Below the pieces are notes generated by a model. That model searched no databases. It saw nothing but the letters and a program-made list of their open reading frames with translations, and was not told where the DNA came from. Source: Oceanibaculum indicum P24 (GTDB taxonomy: Bacteria > Pseudomonadota > Alphaproteobacteria > Oceanibaculales > Oceanibaculaceae). From it: a stretch of 64,000 bases of DNA. Both the position numbers and the translations under genes were made by a program. Each line of letters starts with the position of its first letter. Position 1 is the first letter of the stretch. Of this stretch, positions 1-9,219 are shown one piece after another. Location: contig NZ_AMRL01000003.1 in NCBI RefSeq assembly GCF_000299935.1, positions 1 to 64,000 on the forward strand. The letters run 5' to 3'.

Positions 1-232
1 CAAGGATCGGGGAGTAGCTCAGAAGACGGAATAATGTTTCTCTCCCGGTTTGGTATCCCCGCCTGAGAGAATGTAAGTTGGCCCCTCAGTAGGTGAAGTC
101 ATGATACGCAGAGTGCTAAGAGGCTTCGCCCCTCGCGCGGGCAAGGCATCCAAACGTCTCCACCCCCTGCGGGGGCGGACCCTCGTTCGGAGCCTCCTTA
201 CCCTTGCTACCCCCACTCTTCGCCAGAGCGGC

Positions 233-254
233 AGGGTTGCAGGGCTGCAACCCT
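233..254. repeat. Inverted repeat downstream of the relaxase gene
   Basis: Two perfect 10-base arms (AGGGTTGCAG and CTGCAACCCT) are separated by two bases. The repeat lies about 25 bases beyond the relaxase stop codon. There is no T-run on either side, so it does not look like a classic terminator. Being next to a relaxase gene, it could belong to a transfer origin or to an element end, but no nic-site consensus was recognised. The remaining bases of 1-278 hold only short open frames without a ribosome binding site. Confidence 0.45.
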
Positions 255-278
255 TTCCAATTTAGGTATGCGGCGCAC

Positions 279-1616
279 TCAGCGCTCCGGCGTCGGGCCA
301 TCGCGGGAACGGGAGCGGCGGGGTTGGCGCTCTTCGGTGCGCCTGCGTTCCTTGAAGGCTTCCCGCCGGGCATTGCGTTCGGTTTCGGCATCCGTCTCCA
401 TCCGCTGGAATACCTTGGCATCCTCGGTCAGCTCGCGCGTGATGGCCTCGTTCTGCGTTCGCTGAACAGTCCGCTCCTGTATCAGTTCGCGACGCTGGAC
501 AAGCTGGACGGCGGTAAATTGCTGGAGCTCGGTCTGATCGCGTTCCTTGCCTGTCTCGGCTTCCAGTCGGTTGCGTTCAAGCTGGCGCTTCCGTTCGCCC
601 CGTATCCGGTCCCATAGCCCGGCAATGCCAGTACGCAGACGGGCTTGCCGCTGGCGCTCTTCCTCTTCGGCCCGGCGCTTGACTACCGCTTCGCGGTTAC
701 GGCGCTCGGCTTCCTGTTTAGCTTTGAGCGCAGCGCGGCGTTCCTCGGCATCACGGCGCTCTCGGTCTTCGCGCTCCGCGACCTCTTTTTGAAACTCTTC
801 CATCTTGGTCTGCATGGCCCGCGCAATTTCGACCTTGGCCTCTGCCACGGACGGCAGCGCTTCCATATCCCCAAGGCGCTCGCGCACGGCAGGCGTCTTC
901 ACATCCGCCCATTTGGCGACTGCATAGACCTCGCCCCGGTGATCGACGGCGACATAGCCGCGCTTGTCGCCTCGGGCGAGCCAGTACCCGCGTTCTTGAA
1001 GGGCGTGGGCGAAGGCCGCCTTACTGTCGGAGATCGCCCACGCATCCTGAAACGCCGCCTTGACCCCTTTCGGGTCCACCCCGGCGCGCTTGGCCTGTTG
1101 CCATTGTTCGAGGGTGAAGTTGCAGGGATCACGCTCGCCGCTGACAGCCAGCCCGTGCGGCATTTTCCAGCCGTGTTCGAGATATAGCTCCCGCGCTACG
1201 TCCTGAAGCTTGCGGTTGGAGTGCGGCAGCGGGATTGCTTTCATTTCCTCGACATCGATCCGGCTCCACACCGCATGCGCATGACGGCGCAGCTGTCCGT
1301 CATCGCCGCGCTTCTCGTGATAGACGAGAGCGCGGGGCTGCCCCGTAAGCCCGAGCTTCACCTCAACCTTGGCGACAGCCTGCTCGAAATCCTCATTGCT
1401 GGCGCTCACCCCCTTGGGCGGGTTCAGGCTCAGCGAAAAGAGATATTGCTGGCAGCGTGTCCCCCGGCTGATCGCGTAGGTTTCCCGAAACGCGCCATCC
1501 AGATCATCGGCCATGAAACCGCGAAGCTGCGCGACCTCGACGCGCTCGTTCTCCTGCTTCATCAGATGTTGCGCGAGATCGCGCCCACCGCCGCGCTGGT
1601 TGCCGACAAGAATCAC
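279..1616 (-). CDS. Relaxase/mobilisation nuclease domain protein
   Basis: This is probably the DNA-nicking relaxase of a mobilisable plasmid or integrative element. It would cut and covalently hold one strand at oriT. A histidine triad is visible: H100 and the H112-x-H114 pair in a motif reading RRHAHAVWSRID, typical of motif III of MobP-like relaxases. From about residue 260 to the end the protein is a highly charged Arg/Glu coiled coil. I chose the GTG at 1616 because it follows the stop of the upstream ribbon-helix-helix gene by one base, which suggests translational coupling. An in-frame extension upstream only overlaps that gene. No coupling protein or type IV secretion gene is present, so the element would be mobilisable rather than self-transmissible, unless such genes lie left of the window. 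The family call is good; the exact MOB class is inferred. Confidence 0.8.
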   Translation of the reverse strand: MILVGNQRGGGRDLAQHLMKQENERVEVAQLRGFMADDLDGAFRETYAISRGTRCQQYLFSLSLNPPKGVSASNEDFEQAVAKVEVKLGLTGQPRALVYHEKRGDDGQLRRHAHAVWSRIDVEEMKAIPLPHSNRKLQDVARELYLEHGWKMPHGLAVSGERDPCNFTLEQWQQAKRAGVDPKGVKAAFQDAWAISDSKAAFAHALQERGYWLARGDKRGYVAVDHRGEVYAVAKWADVKTPAVRERLGDMEALPSVAEAKVEIARAMQTKMEEFQKEVAEREDRERRDAEERRAALKAKQEAERRNREAVVKRRAEEEERQRQARLRTGIAGLWDRIRGERKRQLERNRLEAETGKERDQTELQQFTAVQLVQRRELIQERTVQRTQNEAITRELTEDAKVFQRMETDAETERNARREAFKERRRTEERQPRRSRSRDGPTPER

Positions 1617-1617
1617 G

Positions 1618-2064
1618 TCAGTCCTCCGAAGCCTTGGCGTAGGAGGGTTCTTCACCACGCAGGCCAAGCGCTCCCATCACCAACGCACGCACCTCGCGCA
1701 TATCGGCGCAGGCCGCATGCAGGGCGGCGCGATCTTTCTTCCCCATCGTGACACGCTCGTTCTCCGCTGCCGCCAGCAGCAGAAACAGCACCGTGACCTG
1801 TTCGGACTGGCCGAACTTTCCCAGCACCTTGCCGAGCAGAACGGAGTCAATAGACGGCTTGGCCACGCTCCTGCGGCGCGGAGCTTGTTCATCGCCGAGC
1901 GCTTTCTCGCGGACATACGCCCCGATGGAGCGCTTGCCCGCCTTCCGCTGGAGGATCGCCCGTTCTTCGTCGCTCACACGGATCGAGAGCGAGGACGGGC
2001 GGCGGCGCTTCGGTTTCGCAGGCTTGGCGGTATCCGTGAATTGCTTTGAGAGGGTCCGGCTCAT
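1618..2064 (-). CDS. MobC-like ribbon-helix-helix mobilisation accessory protein
   Basis: The product is a 148-residue basic protein. Residues 25-55 fit a ribbon-helix-helix DNA-binding fold (LSIRVSDEERAILQRKAG), as seen in relaxosome accessory proteins that bind oriT and help the relaxase. The rest is helical with no recognised catalytic motif. The gene stops one base before the relaxase start, so the two are almost certainly co-translated. The relaxosome role comes from this neighbourhood and the RHH-like segment. A transcriptional repressor of the mob operon is an alternative, and the two roles are often combined. Confidence 0.7.
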   Translation of the reverse strand: MSRTLSKQFTDTAKPAKPKRRRPSSLSIRVSDEERAILQRKAGKRSIGAYVREKALGDEQAPRRRSVAKPSIDSVLLGKVLGKFGQSEQVTVLFLLLAAAENERVTMGKKDRAALHAACADMREVRALVMGALGLRGEEPSYAKASED

Positions 2065-2298
2065 GGCGTCGGTCCCTCCAAATCCTTGGGGATAACCGAC
2101 TCCGCATCCTTTAGTTGGGCTTCACAGCACGCTAGAGTCTCGAAGAAAGCGCTTAAACACTCTCTCTCTTCCTCCGCCAGATTTCCTTTCCCCGTTTGAT
2201 TGATAGATATTCTCCCGATGGATGGGAATTTGACCCATCTCGTCGCCGTCCTGCTGATTTTGTCACCAACCGCAGGATGACCGGAACCAAGCGGACTT

Positions 2299-2317
2299 GC
2301 GATTAATTCTCATCGTC
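2299..2317. promoter_or_regulatory. Possible Fur-type box upstream of the fecI-like gene
   Basis: On the minus strand this stretch reads CGATGAGAATTAATCGC. It resembles part of the Fur consensus (GATAATGATAATCATTATC) and lies about 50-70 bases before the sigma-factor start. Iron control is usual for fecI genes. The match is partial. The rest of the 2065-2367 gap shows no gene; the fecIR promoter and the mob promoter should both lie here. Confidence 0.3.
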
Positions 2318-2367
2318 GATATGGTCCCGGATGACCGGTTCGATGTCCGTATTTCCTCAGGTCCGCA

Positions 2368-2874
2368 ATGCAGAATCCTGCGCTTCTTGTCGCCTACCGC
2401 GCACATGAGCGGGAGCTGGTGCGCTTTCTGGCGCGACGGCTACACTGCGTAGCAACGGCACGCGATCTGGCGCAGGATCTCTATGTAAAGCTGCATGACC
2501 AGCCACCAACTGGCGAGTTGCGGCACGAGAAAGCCTATCTGTTCCGCATGGCCGCCAATCTGGCGACCGATCATCTGCGCAGCGTTTCCCGCCGCGCGGA
2601 ATTGCTGGCTGAAGCACAGGCAATGCTGTGGGACGGGCTGGAACAGCCAACGCCCGAACGTGCCCTGGCTGCGCGCCGCGAGGTGCAGGCCATGCGCCGC
2701 GCCGTCGCCGGCCTGCAACCGCTCAGCCGCCGGATATTCGAGATGAACCGGTTTGAGGGAAAGTCCCAGCGCGAGATCGCCGCCCTTCTGGGCGTCTCGC
2801 AGACCACCGTGGAGAATCACATGCGCAAGGTGCTGGCTATTCTGACGGCGGCCCGCGCTGGCCGCACTCCATAA
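2368..2874 (+). CDS. FecI-like ECF sigma factor
   Basis: This is an extracytoplasmic-function sigma factor of 168 residues, the normal length for the family. Region 2 occupies about residues 8-75 (DLAQDLYVKL, then KAYLFRMAANLATDHLR). Region 4 occupies about residues 110-160 and has the helix-turn-helix REIAALLGVSQTTVENHM. It directs RNA polymerase to the promoter of the adjacent TonB-dependent receptor when the receptor senses its ferric siderophore. The gene is followed by a FecR-type anti-sigma regulator and an STN-domain receptor, the classic three-gene cell-surface signalling order. Confidence 0.92.
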   Translation: MQNPALLVAYRAHERELVRFLARRLHCVATARDLAQDLYVKLHDQPPTGELRHEKAYLFRMAANLATDHLRSVSRRAELLAEAQAMLWDGLEQPTPERALAARREVQAMRRAVAGLQPLSRRIFEMNRFEGKSQREIAALLGVSQTTVENHMRKVLAILTAARAGRTP

Positions 2875-2961
2875 TTGTCCCCCGCCCATACGGTGAAATG
2901 CCCTGCCAAACGTCATAGCTACAAATAGGCAGTATCGCCGCCAGCCAGGAACGCGCCGACC

Positions 2962-3909
2962 ATGAGCTTTCAGCCTACCGACCCCAGACCGGACAGCACC
3001 GCCGACGCGGCGCATGGCTGGGTCGTGCGCCTTGCCTCCGGCGAGATGACGCAGGCCGAGATGGCGTCGCTGCGCGACTGGCTCGACCGTGATGCCTCCC
3101 ATCGTGCCGCCTTCGAGGAAGCGCGGGTGACCTGGCAAATGGCGGCTGGTCTGCGGCAGGATTTTGCCGCAGTGCCACAGCCAGCGCGCAGCCGGCAATT
3201 TACGCGCTGGGCCGCCGGAATAGCCGCCGCCGCGCTGGTCGCGCTGGCGCTGTTCGCCGATCCGCTGACCGCCTTGCGCGCCGATGCCAGCACGGCGGTA
3301 GGCGAGCAACGGCGGCTGGTCCTGGATGATGGTTCCATCGTGCATCTGAACACCGACAGTGCGCTTGCCGTGCGTTTCAGCGCGGCGGAACGGCGTATCG
3401 AGCTGCTGCGCGGTGAGGCCTTTTTCGAGGTCGCCCCCAATCCCACACGGCCCTTCATGGTGGCGGCACGGGACGGCACGGCGCGGGCCGTCGGAACCGC
3501 CTTCTCTGTGCGGGAAGCCAGCGATCATGTCGCGGTTGCTGTCACTGAAGGCAAGGTCAGCGTCACCGCCCCGGCACAGGGAGCGAACAGCATTCTGCTG
3601 GGGCCGGGCGGGCAGGCACGTTACAGCACTGGCCCGGCAGCGAAGGTGGCTCGCGCCATCGCGCCGGAGAACGTGGCTGCCTGGCGTGACGGCCGGATCA
3701 TCTTTGACGGGCTTCCCTTCGACGAGGCGGTAGCAGAGCTGGACCGGTATCTGCCGGGGGCCATCGTGATCGCCCGCGCGCTGCCGGCAGCGCGGCCGGT
3801 CAGCGGCGTATTCGCCACCGATGCGCTGGAGGGCGCTATTGCCGCACTGGCGGAAACCCAGGGTCTGCGCGTATTCCGCATCACCCGTTACCTCACCATC
3901 CTGCGCTGA
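2962..3909 (+). CDS. FecR-type iron-sensing transmembrane regulator
   Basis: The 315-residue protein carries the outer-membrane receptor signal across the inner membrane to the FecI-like sigma factor. Residues 15-60 form the cytoplasmic DUF4880 segment with the sequence RLASGEMTQAEMASLRDWL. One membrane segment follows at about 78-95 (AAGIAAAALVALALFA). The FecR domain spans about 105-210 (LVLDDGSIVHLNTDSAL, GEAFFEVAPNPTRPF). The C-terminal segment is an STN-like fold expected to touch the receptor signalling domain. It lies 87 bases after the sigma gene and before the receptor. Confidence 0.92.
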   Translation: MSFQPTDPRPDSTADAAHGWVVRLASGEMTQAEMASLRDWLDRDASHRAAFEEARVTWQMAAGLRQDFAAVPQPARSRQFTRWAAGIAAAALVALALFADPLTALRADASTAVGEQRRLVLDDGSIVHLNTDSALAVRFSAAERRIELLRGEAFFEVAPNPTRPFMVAARDGTARAVGTAFSVREASDHVAVAVTEGKVSVTAPAQGANSILLGPGGQARYSTGPAAKVARAIAPENVAAWRDGRIIFDGLPFDEAVAELDRYLPGAIVIARALPAARPVSGVFATDALEGAIAALAETQGLRVFRITRYLTILR

Positions 3910-4013
3910 ATTTTCTGCTTGGGTAAGCGGTCTGCCCATCCGTCATAGCCATAACAAGTGCGAATGACTGGCACTTGCATTTTGGGCTGTATCGAAGAAA
4001 AAGGGGCGACGAT

Positions 4014-6430
4014 ATGCGGATCGGTAAGGCGCGCGGCGGCATTGGCCGCGGGAAACAGGGGTGGCGCGATCTTCTTCTCATGGGTGCTGCGTTGGTGGTG
4101 CTGGCCCATGGGACGCCAGCGATAGCACAGGGTCAGGCCGCCCAGACCGCGCAGGCAGAGGAAATACGCAACTTCCAGATTCCAGCACAGCCACTGCCGG
4201 CTGCATTGCGTTTGTTCGCCGATCAGGCCGGTCTGCAGCTGGCCTACAAAACGGACGAACTGCAGGCTTTGACCGGCAACCCGGTCACTGGCAGCTATCG
4301 CACGGAAGACGCACTACGTCTGCTGCTATCGGGGCGCGGCGTTTCCTGGCGCTTCACCGATGCCCGAACGGTCGTTCTGGAACGCATCGCCGCCGGTGAC
4401 GCGATGACACTCGACCCGGTGACCGTGGAGGGAAAGCGTGTCGTCGAGACCGGAAAGGGGGCGTTTGATGGCTATGTGGCGACGCGCAGCACGGCCGGCA
4501 CCAAGACCGACACGCCGCTGATCGAGACACCGCAATCCATCTCCGTCGTCGGGGCCGAGCAGATCGACCGGCTGAAGCCGCAGACCGTGGGCGAGGCCCT
4601 GCGCTACACGCCGGGTTTGCTGAAGGGGCAAGGCTTCAACCGTACTGACGACGGTTTCTACATGCGCGGCTTTCAGGTGAATCACGAATCCCTCTATATG
4701 GACGGGTTGCGCGGCCAGCCGAATATCTATTCGAGCAGTGCCGAGCCCTACGCGCTGGAGCGTATCGAGGTGCTTCGCGGTCCGGCCTCGGTACTGTACG
4801 GCCAGGCCGGCCCCGGCGGCGTGATCAACATGGTCAGCAAGCGTCCGACCGAAGACGCGCTTCATGAAGTGCAGTTCCAGGCCGGGAATTTCGAGCGCAA
4901 GCAGGTTACCACCGACCATGCCGGCAAGCTGGATGCGGAGGGTAAATTCACCTACCGCCTGACCGCGCTGGCCCGTGACAGCGACACGATGGTGGACCAT
5001 ATCCCCGACGACAAGGTCTTCATCGCGCCGTCGCTGACCTGGAAGCCGACCGACGACACCTCGCTGACGCTGCTGACCAGCTACACCAAGACGGAGACCG
5101 CCTACTATTACGGCTTCCCGGCCGAGGGAACGGTACTGCCGAACCCGAACGGAGAGATCGCCCGCGACCGTTTCCGGGCGAGCCGGACTACAATAAATGG
5201 GACCGCACGGTCTATTCCGCCGGTTACGAGTTCGAGCACCGTTTCGCCGACGGTCTGCAGTTCAGGCAGAATTTGCGCTATTCGGACTTCAAGAACGAAT
5301 ACAAAGATATCGGCTTTGGCAGCTGGCAGCCCGGCCAGCGCGTGATCAATCGCAGCGCCTATGAACGGGTGGACGATTCCAGCATGTTTGCGGTGGACAA
5401 CCAGATGCTGTGGGACGTCCAGACCGGCCCGCTGGCGCATAAGGTCCTGGCAGGGCTGGACTACACCAGGGGCACCTTCGAGCGGGTGCAGTATAGTGGT
5501 ACGGTCGCACCGCTCGACCTCTATGCGCCGGTTTATGGCGCGCCCGTCACGCGCTCGGCCAGCCCCGTGACCAGCGTCGATCAGAGCTACGATCAGGTCG
5601 GTGTGTACCTGCAGGACCAGATCAAGTTCGACGAGAAATGGGTGCTGCTGCTGGGCGGCCGGCAGGATTGGGTCGAGGATGAAAGCCTCAACCGGCTGAA
5701 CGGCGCCCGGACCAGCAACAGCCAGGACGCTTTCACCGGCCGGGTCGGGCTGGTTTACCTGTCGGAAACGGGCCTGGCGCCCTATGTCAGCTATTCGGAA
5801 TCCTTCCAGCCGCAGGCCGGCGTGCAGGCCAACGGCTCCTCCTTCGTGCCGACCACCGGTCAGCAATATGAGGCCGGCGTGAAATACCAGCCGCCTGGCC
5901 GCGATTCCTCGGTGACTGTCGCGGTGTATGAGCTGACGCGGCAGAATGTGGTGACCAGCGACCCTGCCAATCCCGGCTTCAGCGTGCAGACCGGCGAAAT
6001 CCAGTCGCGTGGCTTCGAGGTGGAGGCGAAGCTGCGCCTCGCCAAGGGGCTGAACCTACTGGCCAGCTATACCTACACCGACGCCGAGGTGACCAAGACC
6101 AACGGCGCCGACCTCGGCAACCGGCCAACCAACACGCCCCAGCACATGGCCTCGCTGTGGGGCGAATATGCGGTACAGGAACCGTTGCTCCGCGGCCTGA
6201 CGCTGGGGGCCGGCCTGCGCTATGTGGGCGACACGGTCAATCTGGCGGATACCTATACCGCACCCAGCTATACCGTCTATGACGCCATGGTCGGCTACGA
6301 GCTGGGACAGTGGGAACTTGCGCTGAACGTGATCAATCTCACCGATGAGAAATACATCGCCGCCTGCACCTATGGCTGTTTCTACGGCGACGCCCGCACG
6401 GTGATGGCAACGGTTTCCTATCACTGGTAA
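4014..6430 (+). pseudogene. TonB-dependent siderophore receptor with STN domain, frameshifted
   Basis: This gene should encode a FecA/FpvA-type outer-membrane receptor of about 805 residues. It starts at ATG 4014 behind AAGGGGCGAC. A signal peptide (about residues 1-39, ending near AIAQ) precedes an STN signalling domain (about 55-110: FQIPAQPLPAALRLFADQAG, then YRTEDALRLLLSGRG). The plug domain (TPQSISVVGAEQIDRL, VLRGPASVLYGQAGPGG) and barrel follow. Near 5174-5176 one base is missing. The frame used up to RDRF runs on through unrelated residues to a stop at 5345. The frame carrying the family sequence GEPDYNKWDRTVYSAGYEF starts at 5177 and continues to 6430, ending in a C-terminal aromatic residue. 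This is either a true pseudogene or an assembly error, since both halves look well conserved. Confidence 0.85.
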
Positions 6431-6440
6431 CAGCCAAAAT

Positions 6441-6476
6441 CCGGCATCGCTGCGCGGGAAAACGCAGCGGTGCCGG
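6441..6476 (+). terminator. Hairpin after the receptor gene
   Basis: A 14-bp stem (6441-6454 with 6463-6476, one G-U pair) encloses an 8-base loop ten bases after the receptor stop. The T-run expected after an intrinsic terminator is missing on the plus strand, so it may be a weak or Rho-assisted terminator. Confidence 0.45.
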
Positions 6477-6607
6477 CTCGTGCTACGAACACCGATATTG
6501 CTGACAACCAGTTCTCATGCGCTTCCCTGACGCCGATATCGACACGGCCTTCTGTGCCTGCGTATAAGGAAAGCAGGACTGACCCAAACCGGACGAGAGG
6601 GAGGGAC

Positions 6608-7090
6608 GTGACGCCTTCAACCGCCTCCCTTTCTGCCAAGCCTCTGACGCCGGAAGGGTTCGCGCCCTTCGGGCGGGTCGTCGTGGCACCCGAGCAGCCA
6701 GGCCGGGCCTTTCTGGGCAGCCTGATCGAAAACCGCCGTGAGGCCGCCGACCTCGATTTCTCGCTCACTCATACCGCCGCCAGCCCCCTGCCCTTCGAGG
6801 CACGGCTGATGGAGCGACACCCGTTCTCCTCCCAGGCCTTCCTGGCGCTGGATGTCGCGCGGTTTCTGGTCATCGTCGCCCCATCGGGCAGCAATGGGCC
6901 GGAGATGGGCCAGGCGCAGGCCTTCATCGGCAGCGCCGGGCAGGCGCTGGTCTATGCGCCCGGCACCTGGCATCACGGAATGGTCGCGCTCGACCGGCCC
7001 GGCCGTTTTGCCATCATCATGTGGTGCGCCGAGGATGGCCGGAACGACGAATTCCACCCACTGGCGCAGCCGGTGATGGTGGCCGGTTAA
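6608..7090 (+). CDS. allA: Ureidoglycolate lyase
   Basis: The enzyme splits ureidoglycolate into glyoxylate and urea, the last step of one allantoin degradation route. The protein has 160 residues, normal for the family. It shows LTPEGFAPFGRVV near the start and the cupin-like APGTWHHGMVAL motif at about 118-129. I place the start at GTG 6608 because GAGGGAGGGAC lies just upstream; the longer frame to 6470 has no ribosome binding site. It faces an allantoinase gene (puuE) in convergent orientation, and the two stop codons overlap in the sequence TTAA, so both genes serve purine-nitrogen recovery. Confidence 0.88.
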   Translation: MTPSTASLSAKPLTPEGFAPFGRVVVAPEQPGRAFLGSLIENRREAADLDFSLTHTAASPLPFEARLMERHPFSSQAFLALDVARFLVIVAPSGSNGPEMGQAQAFIGSAGQALVYAPGTWHHGMVALDRPGRFAIIMWCAEDGRNDEFHPLAQPVMVAG

Positions 7091-8046
7091 CCCTTATAGG
7101 GGTGCGTCGCCATCCAGTGGCGGGCGATGTCGATGCGGCGGGCGCACCAGACGCCGTCATGCTTCTGTACATAATCCATGAAGCGCGCCAGCGACGCCGC
7201 CCGGCCCGGCCGGCCAACCAGCCGCAGATGCAGGCCGATGCTCATCATCTTCGGCGCGCCCTCGGCCCCTTCGCGGTACAGCACGTCGAACGCATCCTTC
7301 AGATAGTCGAAGAAATCCGTGCCCGTCGCGAAGCCGTGCACCTGGCCGAACTTCATGTCGTTATTGTCGATGGTGTAAGGGATGATGAGCTGCGGCTTGC
7401 CGGCCTCGACTGACCAGTGCGGCAGGTCGTCGTCATAAGCGTCGGAGCTGTAGAGGAAGCCGCCCTCCTCGGAGACCAGCCGGCGGGTGTTAGAGGACAG
7501 CCTTCCTGTGTACCAGCCCAACGGCCGTTCGCCCGTCGCCTGCCGGATCGCGGCGATGGCGAGGCGCATATGCTCGCGCTCGGTCTTGATGGGCATGCCG
7601 CTATAGTCGATCCAGCGCCAGCCATGGCTGGCGATCTCGTGCCCGGCCTCATGCATCGCGCGCACCGCCTCCGGATAGCGCGCCACGGCCATGCCGACCG
7701 CCCAGGAGGTGAAAGGGATATTCCTCTCGCCAAACAGCCGCATCAGCCGCCACAGGCCGGCACGCATCCCGTAATCATAGACCGATTCGACCTGCTCGTC
7801 GCGCAGCCCCTCGCGCGGTGTGCCGCCCGGCACCTCATGCAGGAAGACCTCGGAGGTGGGATCGCCATGCAGGATGCTGCGCTCGCCGCCTTCCTCGAAA
7901 TTCACCACGAAGCTGAGCGCGATCTTCGCGCCATTGGGCCAGCGCGGATCGGGCGGCGTCGGGCCATAGCCCTTCAGGTCGCGCGGATAGGGCGCCGCGC
8001 CCAGCGCATTGGCAACCAGCTTCTCATCGGCATAACGGTCCTGCAT
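7087..8046 (-). CDS. puuE: Allantoinase PuuE (polysaccharide deacetylase family)
   Basis: This is a metal-independent allantoinase of the NodB-like fold, which opens allantoin to allantoate. It has 319 residues from ATG 8046, which has GGAGGTGGGGG directly upstream. Family hallmarks are FVVNFEEGGERSILHGD near residue 50, SWAVGMAVARYPE, and HEIASHGWRWIDY. This branch of the deacetylase superfamily lacks the usual metal-binding acid set. An in-frame extension to 8124 lacks a ribosome binding site and is not used. Together with allA it gives a partial allantoin pathway. Allantoicase was not seen in this window. Confidence 0.9.
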   Translation of the reverse strand: MQDRYADEKLVANALGAAPYPRDLKGYGPTPPDPRWPNGAKIALSFVVNFEEGGERSILHGDPTSEVFLHEVPGGTPREGLRDEQVESVYDYGMRAGLWRLMRLFGERNIPFTSWAVGMAVARYPEAVRAMHEAGHEIASHGWRWIDYSGMPIKTEREHMRLAIAAIRQATGERPLGWYTGRLSSNTRRLVSEEGGFLYSSDAYDDDLPHWSVEAGKPQLIIPYTIDNNDMKFGQVHGFATGTDFFDYLKDAFDVLYREGAEGAPKMMSIGLHLRLVGRPGRAASLARFMDYVQKHDGVWCARRIDIARHWMATHPYKG

Positions 8047-8313
8047 GTCCCCCACCTCCATCGTGATGAGGGAATCACACGTTATCCGGCCCAGCTTGTC
8101 CAGACGAACTAGATCAGACGTCAAAGACGCTTTTGGTCACTTCCTCCAATGCCGAAACGACTCGCGATAAGCTCGACTGGACCAAGAGATGCAAAACAGC
8201 ATTCCATTAGCTAATTCGAAGAAATCCACATAATGACATTTTAGCAGCGATACGCCATCATGATGGCCGCTAAGCTCATGAATGAAAAAGCTTCTTACAG
8301 AATAGTCTGTCGT

Positions 8314-9213
8314 ATGAGCCACTGTGTATTCATGTTTCGACCGGACTCGATCTATAACGACAGTCCTGCAATACAATACCATTTTCCAAAGCAATATCTG
8401 GAACGGGCAAGTGGCTGCATTGGCGACTGGATCGTATATTTAGAGCCGAGAAAACTGCGTGAAACGCGCGGTTATTTTGGGGTCGCCCGTGTTCATAAAA
8501 TCATTCCAGATCAAATGGCACCAGGTATGTTCTATGCCATAATTGAGCCTGGAAGTTATCTCGACTTTGCTGAGCCTGTGCCATTCAATGATAATCGCGG
8601 TCCTATCGAGCGCGGACTGCTCAACGATGAAGGTCGTCTATCAGGTCGTGCCCAAGCGGCAGTTAGACCAATTTCAACACCAGATTTCATGCGTATCATT
8701 GAAAAGGGGTTAAGCGACAATAACCCATTGTTACCACGCCTTGAAACGGACACAGCCACACCCGGTCTTGCTGAAGACCAACTACCTTATAAATTCGAAA
8801 CAACGCGAATACGCCTTGAACATTTAACTAATCGGATGGTGCGTGACAGAATATTCCGTCAGGTTGTACTTCGGGCCTATGAAGAGCGCTGTGCAATCAC
8901 CAGATTGAAATTTATTAACGGGGGTGGCCGGGCGGAAGCCAATGCCGCTCATATCCGACCAGTTCAATATGGTGGTCCTGATATCGTAAATAACGGCATT
9001 GCCCTTTCGGGCACGGCCCATTGGATGTTTGACCGGGGACTAATCAGCCTTTCGGATGATCTTGAAATCCTTATCTCAAGACAGGTGAATGATCCGCGAA
9101 GCATAGAGAAGCTCATTGATGGAAATAGCAAAGCCATCATGCCATTGCGCGCAGCTGACCGCCCGCATCCTAGTTTTCTTTCGTGGCATCGTGAGAACTG
9201 TTTTAAACACTAA
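8314..9213 (+). CDS. HNH endonuclease domain protein, probably acquired
   Basis: The C-terminal half (about residues 175-265) is an HNH nuclease domain: CAITRLKF, AEANAAHIRPVQYGGPD, then NNGIALSGTAHWMFDRGLIS. The N-terminal half (YHFPKQYLERASGCIGDWIVYLEPR) resembles the partner domain found in putative HNH-type restriction endonucleases. The gene and its 5' flank (about 8130-9215) are visibly richer in A and T than the surrounding genes and use AT-ending codons. It sits alone between allantoinase and gamma-glutamyltransferase with no methylase partner. I prefer ATG 8314, since the family starts shortly before the RPDSIY motif, but ATG 8260 is possible. Target and role are unknown. Confidence 0.78.
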   Translation: MSHCVFMFRPDSIYNDSPAIQYHFPKQYLERASGCIGDWIVYLEPRKLRETRGYFGVARVHKIIPDQMAPGMFYAIIEPGSYLDFAEPVPFNDNRGPIERGLLNDEGRLSGRAQAAVRPISTPDFMRIIEKGLSDNNPLLPRLETDTATPGLAEDQLPYKFETTRIRLEHLTNRMVRDRIFRQVVLRAYEERCAITRLKFINGGGRAEANAAHIRPVQYGGPDIVNNGIALSGTAHWMFDRGLISLSDDLEILISRQVNDPRSIEKLIDGNSKAIMPLRAADRPHPSFLSWHRENCFKH

Positions 9214-9219
9214 TACACC

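Noticed and set aside
19-216. Short minus-strand frame at the left edge ending KPGEKHYSVF
   Set aside because: The last ~27 residues look plausible but there is no binding site, no family and the sequence is truncated by the window; not enough support.
2368-2874. FecI-like sigma factor as output of the RsbW-like protein
   Set aside because: It is paired with its own FecR and receptor, and FecI sigma factors are controlled through FecR rather than RsbW-type kinases.
8260-9213. Restriction-modification system
   Set aside because: Only the HNH gene is present; no methyltransferase or specificity gene lies next to it.
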